Below, piece after piece: positions 22,873 through 33,339 of a DNA stretch of 64,000 nucleotides (the first letter of the stretch is position 1; each line of letters starts with the position of its first letter). The translations under genes were made by a program, and so were the position numbers. The stretch lies in NCBI GenBank assembly GCA_963675135.1, contig OY776119.1, forward strand, positions 42,097,198 through 42,161,197, in the 5' to 3' direction. Source of the DNA: Galeopsis tetrahit. Taxonomy: Eukaryota > Streptophyta > Magnoliopsida > Lamiales > Lamiaceae. The notes below the pieces were generated by a model. That model was not told where the DNA came from, made no database searches, and was given only the letters and a program-made list of their open reading frames with translations.

Positions 22873-24923
22873 ATGGGAAGCCCAGAAAATAGAATTTCCA
22901 CTTCTTCTTTAATCGATAATACTCACATAGCCAGCCTGATCCAAGCCTTCGTTTTTCCGCCGGAATATACTTTTCGAATTCCTCGCCCAACTGAACGCCC
23001 TGATCTCCCCGAACCCCGAACTCTAGCTTTTTTCGAAGCTCAACTTAGGGCAGGTCTCCGATTTCCGGTTCACCCTTATTTGGCTTCCATATCTACCCGC
23101 ACACAAATCCCTCTTAATCAGTTCACTCCAAATGCTATCCGTACCATGATAGGATTTTTCATTTTGGTGAAAGGGAATGGCGGTGAGCCTTCTGCTGAAT
23201 TGTTTCTGAGTCAACATTCTTGCAAATTAACCGACGGCTTCTTCTATACTTGTGGAAAGAGATCTCGTGTTTGCAAGTTCCTGAAAAAACTCCATGAAGA
23301 AGAGTCATCCTGGAGGGATTACTATTTTTTCGTTACTAGCCCCACGATTGGCCATTCCCCCACGAAAATTGGATATTCCATAATCCGGGGGTACCTCCTC
23401 CTCCTCTGAGGGCTTATTCTGTTTCAAACCACACTGTCATGACTAATCTCAATACCCATATCCGTTTACACGACTATTTTGATGTTGTTGGTATCTGCAA
23501 AAATCCCCGCATCCTCTCCCACTTTGACTTCTGTTCCCAAGATTTCCCTTTAGAACCTCGAGATGGTAAAAAATCTCTTGTTTTCGTATTTTGTTTCTTG
23601 CATGTGGTTATTTTTCTGAGTTCTGAAAATCCCCTTGGTTATTTGCAGCAATGAGTTGGTTAACTCACATCTCGCGAGATGCCCCGGCTCTTGGAATAGT
23701 GAAGACTCCTTCGTTGGCAACTCCGGAAGATCTCTCAAAAGCTCCTCAGTCTCCTGCTTTAGAAAGCTCCATAAAGACTCCGACTCCCGAGAGTCCTTCC
23801 AAGGTTCCTCCTCCTCCTAGCTCTTCGTCCCAAGTCCCGGGTTCTGTTGCCAGAAGGACTCACTCAGCTACTAATGCCTTATTTTCTGACTGTGGCCCTT
23901 CTAAGAAGAAAAAGGGAAAAACTGCTCGAGCTCTTGCTGAGAAAGAAGTTTCCCCCTCTGCTGCGTATGAACCTCTCCGGTGCCTCATCAGCCTATGTCC
24001 TCCTCCTGCCAACATCGGGCTCTCTGACAAGCCCCTCCCTGAAGATCAACTGCTTCGTGGTGCTCATCTTTTTTCAGAGGTATTTTCCCTTACCTTCATG
24101 GTTTCTACCTTCTCTATATCTTAAACATCGTTCCTTTTCTTCATGTAGTTCGGCTTTGTCTACACTAAGATATTTGATCAAGGTGTTGAGATGGTTGCTG
24201 AAATTGAACTCCTTCGAGCTGAGGCGTCCTCTCTTTAGTCGACTCTCAAGGGTATCACCGAGGAAAAGGACAAAGCTCACAAACGAGCTCAAGCTCTGGC
24301 TGAGGAGTTGCCTCTTCTACGGGCTCAGGGCAAGCAGAATGCAGCTACCAGACATTGGAGTGCAAGCCTGCATTAAATCTTTGTTCACTTCTTCCTTGGG
24401 TCAAGAATTCTTGGAGACCCTTCACACTCAGTGGTTGTCCAGCTTTCTAAAGAGCTCGAGCTTCCTATGTGCCATGGGGCCACATATTCCTCACTTCATC
24501 GACCATGGCTTCAGCAATGCCGTGTCCGAACATTCAGCCCCGGGATTCGATGGGACCTATTCTCGTGCTCTTCGTCTGGACCAGCTCGCTACTCCTCCTA
24601 AATTCTTAGGGGATCCTAAGGAGAGCCCCGATAGTCCTTGGTGGCTACCTGGAATGGGTCAGGCCATTGCCAAGTTACAAGCTGCCAAGGTGGGTATGGC
24701 TGAGCTAAAGCCTTTGGAGAAGTTGGTTTATCCTTATGTCTCCGCTCCAAATATGGTAACGGGCGCTGAGGATACCTTGAAAAGTGAAGAGGACCCAGAG
24801 GAGGGCGGAGGATCTAGCAACCATGTTGCTGTAGAGGAGGATGCCACTGCCGGAGCTGTGGTCGAGGGAGTTGAGGTCGAGGGGGCTGTTACTGAGGGGG
24901 CTGTTGTTGAAAAAGCAGTTTAA
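22873..24923 (+). pseudogene. Antisense ORF of Gypsy-1 (putative gypsy-type transposon domain)
   Basis: This lies on the strand opposite to gag-pol, between integrase and the 3' LTR. The first segment (ATG at 22873) contains LRFPVHPYLASI, RTMIGFFILVKGNGGEPSAELF and GFFYTCGKRS. That pattern is typical of the plant 'putative gypsy type transposon' domain (PF04195-like). A frameshift falls near 23340-23365. Two introns are plausible: 23566-23648 (ATG|GTAAAA ... TTTGCAG|CA) and 24080-24148 (GAG|GTATTT ... CATGTAG|TT). The middle exon is Pro/Ser-rich with a Lys-rich patch (PSKKKKGKT). The third begins with a probable coiled coil (AEIELLRAEASSL) and ends in an acidic Val/Glu/Gly-rich tail, after further frame changes near 24230-24400. 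Tat elements are known to carry extra ORFs, some antisense. The role is unknown and this copy is decayed. Confidence 0.7.
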
Positions 24924-25023
24924 ATTTCATAATTTCATGATCATAACAAACAATTTACCTTTCTTTTGTTTTGCTACACTCTTTTAATTTTTGCTCGTAA
25001 TACTTGCTTTCTCATACTCTATA

Positions 25024-25054
25024 GGGGACCCCACACTCCTGGATATGTGGGGGC
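25024..25054 (+). other. Hairpin followed by T-run downstream of the antisense ORF
   Basis: CCCCACA ... TGTGGGG can pair around a loop of about nine bases and is followed by CTTTTTG. It lies about 110 bp after the antisense ORF. It could influence 3'-end formation of the antisense transcript. It is a structural observation only. Confidence 0.5.
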
Positions 25055-25299
25055 TTTTTGTAGTAATCGTGTTAGCTCCATATTGCTTGTTTATTGGCGT
25101 GCTTTTTCTTTTCTGCTTGCATGAGTAACCTGTAAGACCAGTAAAGAATATGTTGGAGGTATGCTCTTCTTCTCCCCCCCTTTATCGGTCTTGCAGGTTA
25201 TACCACAATCGTCTCTTGGTTGCATAACCTTCCGGTTTCAGGTGGTCTGAGGAGGTTTTCCTTGATTTATTTGTCCCTCGCTTTAAAAAAAAAAAGGTC

Positions 25300-26010
25300 T
25301 TGGATCATAAAACTTATCTTTTCATTAACTAACCTTTATGGTTCTCGAGTATGGGGAAGGCTCTCTAGAGCACCTTGGCCTCTAGGCCTCTGAGTGTTTC
25401 TCACTCTTACTAAAGTCTTCTCATTTCTTTGGTTAACCCTTTTGGGTCTCAAATATGGTGAGGGCTCTCTGGAGCGCCTCGGCCTCTAGGCCTCTGCGTA
25501 TCTCTCACTCTTGTCCTTAAAAGATTTTAATTCATAAAATCTTCTCCTTTCATCGATTAACCCTTTTGGGTCTCAAATATGTTGAGGGCTCTCTGGAGCG
25601 CCTCGGCCTCTAGGCTCTGAGTGTTTCTCACTCTTACTCTTAAAAGATTTTAATTCATAAAATCTTCTCATTTCATCGATTAACCCTTTTGGGTCTCAAA
25701 TATGGTGAGGGCTCTCTGGAGCGCCTCGGCCTCTAGGCCACTGAGTGTTTCTCACTCTTACTCTTAAAAGATTTTAATTCATAAAATCTTCTCATTTCAT
25801 TGATTAACCCTTTTGGGTCTCAAATATGGTGAGGTCTCTCTAGAGCGCCTCGGCCTCTAGGCCACAGAGTGTTTCTCACTCTTACTCTTAAAAGATTTTA
25901 ATTCATAAAATCTTCTCATTTCATTGATTAACCCTTTCGGGTCTCAAATATGGTGAGGGCTCTCTGGAGCGCCTCGGCCTCTAGGCCACTGAGTGTTTCT
26001 CACTCTTCGC
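25300..26010. repeat. 124-bp tandem array in Gypsy-1 3' region
   Basis: TTAACCCTTTTGGGTCTC recurs at 25433, 25557, 25680, 25804 and 25928 (the last with one change), in steps of 123-124 bp, with a divergent unit starting near 25329. Each unit contains GGGCTCTCTGGAGCGCCTCGG, CTCTAGGCC and a run of TTAAAAGATTTTAATTCATAAAA. Tandem arrays between pol and the 3' LTR are known in Tat/Ogre elements and can seed satellites. Confidence 0.93.
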
Positions 26011-26315
26011 AATTTTTATATTCATACATTGTATACTCAAATATGAGAAAGATAATCAAGACACGATAATTCTGTATAAAATCTTCTCCAAAAGGGGATA
26101 AAACTTCATTGATTTATTGTCAGTTTTCAACATAGGCTATAGATAACCTACGCCGGTCTCATTAAAAACCTCTTTACGGAAAAACCCCAAAGGGAAAACC
26201 CGTAAAGAGGGAAAAAGAGCTCCGGTGAAGCCACTAAATACATTAAGCAAAATATGAATTGATGCAAAAATCACAAAACAAAAATCACTAAGGGTCTCAA
26301 GACCTTACACTTTCT
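26011..26315. other. Gypsy-1 noncoding region after pol
   Basis: Sequence between the tandem array and the end of integrase. It holds a short Lys-free, AAAACC-type repeat near 26160-26215 (AAACCTCTTTACGG / CCCGTAAAGAGG), a short inverted pair. No gene is seen. Confidence 0.5.
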
Positions 26316-29300
26316 TCAAACAAAGAATCTCTTCAAATGGCAAACGTTCCAGAGTCTAGCTATGTCAACTCCCTCCATGCTTTGCAATCTATAGGCTCCT
26401 CCCTTTAAAAGCTGTGTGATTTTATAAGGCCCCTCCCAGTTGGGCTCTAACTTTCCCGTATTCTTTAGGGCATCCGCTCTTCTTAACACCAGGTCCCCCA
26501 CTCTAAAGGACCTCGGGATCACCCTTCGATCATATGCAGCTTTAATTCTGCTCTTGTATCTTTCTGCACGTACTCTAACCATCTCCCTTTCTTCTTCCAT
26601 TAAATCCAGGGCCTCTCTCATCAGCCTCTCATTCCGATGTTCTTCAAATTGGGCAATTCGATGAGACTGCAGCACGGCCTCTGGAGGTATCACCGCCGCA
26701 GCTCCGTAGACCAGCTGAAAGGGGGACTCTCCAGTTGTTGTCTTGGGGCTAGTTCTGTACGACCATAATACATTATCTAACTCATTCACCCATCCTCCTC
26801 CTATTTTCGTCAGCCTTGTTCGAATACCATCTACTATCGTTCGATTAGTAACTTCCACTTGTCCATTAGCTTGGGGATGAGCTACGGAGGTGAATCTCTG
26901 CATTATGTTTAGTCTTGCACACCATCCTCGTACATTTTCCCCATTAAACTGTGTTCCATTATCAGAGACCAATATTCTGGGTACTCCGAATCTGCAACAA
27001 ATCTGTTTTCCCAAGAATTTAATCACATTCTCTTCATCTATTGTAGCCAAAGGAGCAGCTTCCACCCATTTGCTAAAATAATCTACTACTACTATCAAAA
27101 ACTTTCTCCCTCCTGAGGCTGGAGGGAAGGGACCTAGTAGATCGACTCCCCACTTAGCAAAGGGGAATGGAGAGTGCATAGCTCCCATTTCTTCCGCAGG
27201 AGTCCTTATCAGGGGCCCATTGTTTTGACATTTAACACACTTCTTTACGAATTCCCTAGCGTCTTTTGTCATGGAGGGCCAATATAATCCAGCCCTTAAG
27301 GCTTTCTTCACTACTGCTTTATATCCCTCATGACTAGCTGTGTCTCCTTTATGGATCTCCTTAAGTGCGTACCTGGCTTCTTGGGTTGATATGCACCTCA
27401 AATATGGTTGTGTGAACGACTTCTTGTATAAGTTCTCTCCGATAATGCAGTATTTGATCCGAAGGGCTCGGGCCTCTCGGGTGGTAGGGGCATCTGTTTC
27501 CTTGATTAGTTCCGCCCATATAGCTTTTCTCCAATCATCTCCTTCCTCAATGGAACCAATGGGGTTCCACAGGGTCTCTCTTTCTGCTACTACTAAGGTC
27601 ACTGTTCCTCGTCCATCAAACTCTGTGGAGCTGGCGAGTTTGGAGAGGCTATCCGCCTGCATGTTCTCCTCTCGAGGTACCTGGACCACCTCACAATCTT
27701 GGAATTTGCCCCTCATTTCTTTGGCTCGTTCCAGATAGGCAGCCATTCTGTTATCTTTGGCTGCATATTCTCCATTTACCTGTTGAACAACTAATTGGGA
27801 ATCGGAGTATAGAGTTACCTTCAGAGCTCCCAATTCTAATGCCATCTCCATTCCTCTGATCAAAGCCTCGTACTCCACTCCATTATTCGAAGTCATGAAT
27901 TGAAACCTTACTGCAAATTGTAGGTCCTCCCCTTGAGGGCCCACTAGCACTATCCATGCACCGCATTCGCTCAGAGTCACTGAGCCGTCTACGTATATCT
28001 TCCATCCGTCGGCCTCTTCTGGTTTAGTAGATTCTTGGATGAAATCGGACAACGCTTGGGCTTTTATGGCCTTCCGTAGCTCGAAGTCCACATCATATTC
28101 TTGGAGCTCTATCGCCCATCTCACCATCCTTCCAGAGAGGTCTGCTCGGCCAATAACCTGTTTCAACAAGTAATTAGTGTGGACCAGTATTTTGTAAGAG
28201 AGGAAATATGGGCGCAATCTTCGCGCCGTAAATACCACGGCCAGGGCGGCCTTCTCGATTTCCGAGTATCGAGCTTCAGCTCCTTGAATGACCTTGCTGA
28301 CGTAATAGATAGGATGTTGGAGAGGTCCTTCTTCTTTGACCAAGGTTGTGCTCAATGAGAATTCCCCTACAGAGAGATACAGAATGAGGGTATCTCCAGG
28401 AGAAGGTTTTGTCAGCTTCGGCAACTGGGACAAATGATGCTTCAGGTCTTCAAAGGCCTTCTGGCACGTTTCAGTCTACTCGAACTTGGCCCCTTTCTTG
28501 AGAATTTTGAAGAAGGGGTGGCTTTTTTCGGTAGATCTAGCTATGAATCTGCTCAATGCTGTGAATCTCCCATTGAGCGTCTGGAGTTCCTTCAAGTTCC
28601 TCGGCTGCTGCATGTCCAGTACCGCCTTCACCTTAGCTGGATTCACTTCTATCCCTCTTTGAGTAACCATGTATCCAAGAAACTTCCCCGATTTCACTCC
28701 GAAAGAGCACTTAGTTGGGTTCAACTTGATACCATTCTCTCGAATTACCTGGAAAATTTCCTCCAGGTCCTCCACATGCTGATCTGCTTTCACACTCTTA
28801 GCCAGCATATCATCCACGTATATTTCCATATTTCTTCCTAGTTGTCTCCGGAAGACAGCATCGACCATCCTTTGATATGTTGCTCCAGCATTGAGTAATC
28901 CGAATGGCATTCGAACGTAACCAAACGTTCCGCACGCTGCTATGAAGCACACTTTGGGAACATCTGAGGGGTTCAGCTGGATCTGGTGGTATTCTTGGTA
29001 TGCATCCATCATGCTTAGTAGTTCGAATCCAGAAGTCGCATCCACTAACTGGTCTATCCTTGGCAAGGGATAATGGTCTTTGGGACATGCTTTGTTGAGG
29101 TCCCTGAAGTCGATACACATTCTCCATTTCCCTCCCCCTTTAGATACTAATACTGCATTGGAGAGCCATTCCGGAAATTGTACCATCACCACGTATCCTG
29201 CTTTCAATAACTTCTCTACTTCTTCTTTCACTATACTATTCTTCTCGACTCCAAAGTTTCGTAACTTTTGTTTTACTGGCCTTGCCTTTGGATCAACATT

Positions 29301-30350
29301 AACGCAATGTAGTGCTATCTCCGGAGGGATACCTGTAATGTCAGCTGGAGAGAATGCAAATATATAAGAATTTCGACGTAATGTAGAAATTACCTTCTCT
29401 GTGAGTTCAGGTCCCAGTTGGGTACCTATCTTAGTAGCAAAGCCAAGTTTCCCTGGGAAGAGCTCCACATTCATCAGCTCCTCATCCGTTTTAACACTTA
29501 CTTGCTCAGGTGTCTCTCCTTCCACTTTCTTTTTCTTTACCTCAAGGTCGTCCCCCCTTGTCCTCTCCAGGCCTTTGGTTAAAGCCCTGTCCGCTATCTT
29601 CACCGACTCTGCGTAGCACTTCCGGGCTTGGTATTGATCTCCTTTTACTTCTCCCACTCCTGTAGCCGTAGGGAATTTCATTTTCATATGAAATGTGGAG
29701 ATGATCGCCTGGAAGAGGTTCAGGCTGGGTCGCCCCATCACTACATTGTACGATGAGGGAATATCCACAATGAGAAATTCCACCAAGTGGACCTTTCGAG
29801 CTGGAGCGTCCCCCAATCCTACCTGCAACATCACAGATCCCAAGGGTTGGATGGCACCTCCGGAGAAGCCATATAAGGAGGTATCTACAGGTCGCAGCTT
29901 CACACTCAGCTCCATCCTCTTGAAGCACTCAAAAAACATGATATCAGCCGAGCTTCTTGTATCTACAAAGATTCGAGCGACGTCGAAGCCAGCTATGTCG
30001 GTAGTGATCACCAAGGCATCGTTGTGATCTTCCTTACCTCCTTTAACATCCTCCGGGCCAAATCTAATATTGGGCATCTCTGTCATACGTCCTACTTCTT
30101 TCGGTTGACCTCCTTGTCCCGCTTTTAGAGCTCGAACGCTTTGTTTTCTCTTTCGGATGGAATCCACATCTGCTGGTCCCCCCATAATCATGTGGATTAC
30201 TCCTCTCTTTGGTGGTGGAGGGGGCATATCTTCGGCCGCTTCCTTGGTCTCCTTCTCTTCCAGTTTCCTTTCATGTTCTTTCCGTTTCTGCCCCCGAGGG
30301 CCCTGCCTGTCTCTAAATACAAATTCTTTCAGATGACCTGCCTGGATCAT
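26316..30350 (-). pseudogene. Gypsy-1 pol: PR-RT-RH-aRH-IN
   Basis: Reading right to left. Protease: VDTRSSADIM near 29960, where the usual DTGSS glycine is Arg. RT: WRMCIDFRDLNKACPKDHYP, MPFGLLNAGATYQR and the catalytic YVDDM (about 28815). An in-frame TAG at 28476-28478, probably an original Trp codon, splits RT from RNase H. First RNase H: YSEIEKAALAVVF. Second, Tat-type RNase H: KIYVDGSV, NNGVEYEALI, LYSDSQLVVQQVNGEY. Integrase: zinc residues in the HKGD-ASHEGY and CVKCQ segments, Asp in WGVDLLGP, Asp in VSDNGTQF, Glu in GQVEVTNR, and a C-terminal GPYKI region ending FVxL-like before the TAA at 26316. Both halves are in the same frame, so one nonsense change plus the protease change are the visible damage. 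Confidence 0.95.
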
Positions 30351-31903
30351 CCTCTCAATCTCGTCTTTCAGGTGATAACACTGATTCGTGTCGTGTCCGT
30401 ACTCATTGTGAAATCTGCAAAATCGATCGGACTTGGGCTTCTACGGTCCGCGACCTCTGGAATAAGGGAATTTTAAATCAGGATGATCTCCTGCTACCTC
30501 TAGTACTTCGGTAGGTTAAATTCTCAAGGGTGTGTACTTCTCAAACCTCCCACGAGGACCTGACCGGGAACCTCCAGATAGATTGCTGTCTCTTGTTGAG
30601 CTCGAAGACCGAGGGATCTCTGGGCTGGAACGTCTGGAGGGGCCCTCTTTTCTTCTTTCTGGATCCTGTGGCCTAGTCTCCAACCTTTTGGCTTTTCGAA
30701 CCTCCTCCAGGGTGAGGTACTTCTCTGCTCTATGTAGCAGCTCATCAAAGTTCTTAACTGGCTTCTTAGCTAAGGAGGAGAAGAAGTCTCCATCGCGTAA
30801 TCCGTTAGTAAGAGCATTGATCTTCACCTCCGGAGAGGCTGTAGGGACCTCCAGAGCGGCCTGATTGAATCTCCGGAGAAAAGCTCTTAAACTCCCTGCC
30901 TCAGATTGAAGAGGGTCAAAGTGGCTCGCGGCTGCCTCCGGGCACTTGCAAATTGATGGAGAAATAACTCCCTGAATTCCTCCCAGGATCGGATTGTATT
31001 GGGTTCCAATTGAGTGAACCACTGCTGCGCTGCTTTTGCCAGGGTGGTCAGGAACACCCTGCACTTGATTCCTTCTCCGTAGCGGTGTAATAATGCCGCA
31101 TTCTCAAACCTTACTAGGTGTTCATACGGGTCTGCCGTACCGTCGTATTCAAAATTGAGGGGTTTGAAATTGAATGGTAGTTCATCCTGTAGTATGCTAG
31201 GAGAGAACTGACATCCGGAGACATACGCGGATTTACTTGCTCGATGGTTCATCTGTCTCCTCATATCCTTCATCTCCTTCTGCAGAGCCTGTAGCTGGTC
31301 GCTAACTGGCCCTCCGTAGGTATCATTAGTGCTTTCTTCTGCTTCAGGGAGTTCTGTCTCTCGGGGTGCCAAATCTGCATCCCTTCTTGTATTCCAAAGG
31401 GGAACGCTTCTTTCAGCTCGGGAGGGCACCTTATCATCTCTTTCTACCCGCATCCCTACTTCTTTGGTTAACACTTGGGAGGTTCCTGGTGCTTCTTCCT
31501 GGGGTTTCGAGGTAGGTATCTCCACATTTCCCGGTGTAGCTCTGGGGGCTCGATCTCCCTCAGCAGTGAAAGCTCTCTCTACAGCCTGCTTGATGAGGGC
31601 ATCTAATTGATCGGGAGAAACTAGGAAGGGCTCTGAATTTGGAGTGCTCTCCCGTTGAGGATCGGAAGTTCGGGCTACTGGGGTTTCAGTGTTCACTGTT
31701 ATCCCCTCTTCGATCGGGAGGGGAGGGTTCTCATCACCCAAGCCTATGGTAGGCGTCACTGGCGGATTTAATCCGGATGGGGTATGAAATGGATCCTTCC
31801 CGCGGGCTCCTTTTGGTGTGGGATCGGTCGGCAAAGGAGGATTCTCCCCTGTAAACGCTTTCTTTCCCGAAGTAGACGTGACCGTGTTGTTTCCGCCACC
31901 CAT
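30351..31903 (-). pseudogene. Gypsy-1 gag (broken)
   Basis: The ATG at 31901-31903 lies 62 bp inside the 5' LTR. The N-terminal part is Pro/Gly-rich, and the core has FEYDGTADPYEHLVRFENA and CRVFLTTLAKAAQQWF, then SWEEFRELFLHQF, the retrotransposon gag pattern. A one-base frameshift near 30895-30910 moves the rest (SLRAFLRRFNQAALEV, FDELLHRAEKYL) into the frame of pol. TAA at 30516-30518 and TAG at 30441-30443 then interrupt it before a zinc-knuckle-like FCRFHNEYGHDTNQC. In an intact copy gag and pol would be one long frame from this point. Gag would assemble the particle. Confidence 0.92.
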
Positions 31904-31945
31904 TACTCGAACAGGTAGAAATTCGTGAGAAAATCTTTCAACTCT

Positions 31946-31963
31946 TTCCCACAGACGGCGCCA
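31946..31963 (-). promoter_or_regulatory. Gypsy-1 primer-binding site
   Basis: On the minus strand TGGCGCCGTCTGTGGGAA follows the 5' LTR after a short gap. It is the form commonly seen in plant Tat/Athila-type Gypsy elements, matching a tRNA that ends in CGGCGCCA. Confidence 0.85.
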
Positions 31964-31965
31964 GT

Positions 31966-32692
31966 TGATGTGCCAAAAATTGCATGAGAGGATTGAATAT
32001 CCTCCGAGTTGGATAGGTGATTTCCCGAACGCGTAGGAGCAGCCCCAATATGCTGCTTCTGATAGAATCTAGGAGAACCTGCAAAGAACACGCCGGAGGG
32101 GGTCCAGCGCGGACACTCCGATGCCTATGACAGTACAAGGCTTCTCAGTATATCATAAGGATCTCGAGATCCTTGGTTTATCAAATCAGGTTCTCTAATA
32201 ATATCAAGAATACGTTTGGTATGAATTATATTAAGTTTAGTAAAAAGTAAGAGAGTCTAACCTCAAAACATCCTTTTAATTACCTCTTTATAGGAAATTC
32301 GCCTCAAAGGGAAGTTATGGCTTCCTTCCATTTCGGAGGTACTCCTTGGACCCGACTCAGCTATGTTGACAAAGTCACCCTCTCCCTTTCTCTCCTGAAG
32401 AACCGGGATCATCCCCCTTTAGTGGGTCTCATCTCCTAAGATAATGGAGGAAGAAGTCTTCCTTCAATCACTCCTGGACTGATTCGTGAGGGTTCTCCTA
32501 TAATCTCGACTTGCCAAGTCATACCAAGACTGAGTCTTTCTGTCGTTTCTCTCCGGGCAGAGCTCCCTCCGGAAGGACCTCCAGAAGAGACTTTGTATCC
32601 AGAGCATATTCTTTAATCCCATATCTCCTCCTTTACCTTGTCCTCAATACACATGTCGACTTCTCATTTGATGACATTTTTAGGCCGCATCA
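31966..32692 (-). repeat. Gypsy-1 5' LTR
   Basis: 727 bp. It is the promoter LTR of the minus-strand element. On the minus strand CCTATAAAGAGG (about 32285-32297) is the likely TATA box. Confidence 0.93.
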
Positions 32693-32726
32693 ATATACAA
32701 TTAATATTAAAAGATAAAACAAAAGA

Positions 32727-32796
32727 GTTATATGTCCTAGTTGCAAATGCTCAAAAATAGACACTTGCCCACTGGGTTCAATTCCTATATAGACCA
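32727..32796 (+). other. tRNA-like segment in CACTA-1
   Basis: ATGTCCTAGTTGCAAATGC, then GGGTTCAATTCC (32774-32785), ending GACCA. The CACTA-2 copy is better preserved (CTAGTGGCAGATGC and GGGTTCAATTCCC). It has the A-box/B-box spacing of a tRNA without closed acceptor or anticodon stems. Confidence 0.5.
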
Positions 32797-32818
32797 AAAA
32801 AAAGGTCAATTAAATAGT

Positions 32819-33010
32819 TGGAGAGGGGGTGGTTGCAGGGTGGGGTGGGTGTCGGGCTAGGTTGGTGTGGGGTTGGGTTTGGGTTCGGGCTTGGTGGGAT
32901 TTGGATTAAGACTTGGAATGGGTATTAAATAATTGGAGAGGGGGGGTGGTTGCAGGGTGGGGTGGGATGGGTGTCGGGTTCGGGCTTGGAATGGGGATTA
33001 AAGGCTTGAA
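32819..33010 (+). repeat. G-rich tract in CACTA-1
   Basis: GGAGAGGGGGTGGTTGCAGG, then GGGTGTCGGG, GGTTTGGGTTCGGGC, then a second copy of the opening phrase at about 32933. It is an imperfect internal duplication with many G3 runs. The same tract is in CACTA-2. Confidence 0.8.
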
Positions 33011-33339
33011 ATGGGGATGTAAAATGCGTCGTTTATCGTTTAAATACAGATTTAGAGACGACAAAACGTCGTTAAATACGGATTTAGAGACGACAAAACG
33101 TCGTTTCTAAATAGGAACAAAATTAGAGACGGATTTTTTTACGTAGATGTAAACAAAAAAAAAAACGGTCTCAAATCCGTCTCTTATTAGAAACGAAATT
33201 TAGAAAACCGTTCCTAACATTAGATATCATGTGATTAGAAACAAATAGAAAATGGTTCCAAAATCCATTTCTAACCTGTTTAGAGACAGAGTTTATGGTA
33301 TCTAATCCGTCTCTAAATCTCAATTTTTTTGTAGTGTAC

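Larger units (their letters stand above)
21621..32692 (-). mobile_element. Gypsy-1, Tat-type Ty3/Gypsy LTR retrotransposon
   Basis: Two LTRs (21621-22348 and 31966-32692) with ends TGATG...CATCA lie inside the 5-bp duplication ATATA (21616-21620 and 32693-32697). CACTA-2 has the empty site TATACATATACAATTAATATT near 58910. The element reads on the minus strand: 5' LTR at the right, primer site, gag, protease, RT, RNase H, a second RNase H, integrase, a long 3' region, polypurine tract, 3' LTR at the left. Integrase after RT defines Ty3/Gypsy. The additional RNase H, the long 3' region and an antisense ORF in it indicate the Tat (Tat/Ogre) group. It is inactive through three in-frame stops and one frameshift. 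Confidence 0.95.
5403..33336. mobile_element. CACTA-1, nonautonomous CACTA (En/Spm) element
   Basis: The element starts CACTACAAAAAAA and ends TTTTTTTGTAGTG. It is flanked by TAC at 5400-5402 and 33337-33339, and copy A of the surrounding duplication shows the site with a single TAC. Subterminal regions carry many copies of motifs such as GATACGGATTAGATACG and CCGTCTCTAA, in both orientations, as expected for transposase-binding repeats of CACTA elements. The total is 27,934 bp. Removing Copia-1, Gypsy-1, one MITE, one Stowaway and their TSDs leaves about 3.4 kb with no transposase. It is therefore a short nonautonomous element swollen by later insertions. Sibling copy: CACTA-2. Confidence 0.95.

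Noticed and set aside
26440..30864. Plus-strand open frames across Gypsy-1 gag-pol
   Set aside because: They are mirror frames of the minus-strand gag-pol, which has clear catalytic motifs.
5403..33336. Autonomous CACTA with its own transposase
   Set aside because: All large coding regions inside belong to Copia-1 and Gypsy-1. The remaining ~3.4 kb has no transposase motif.
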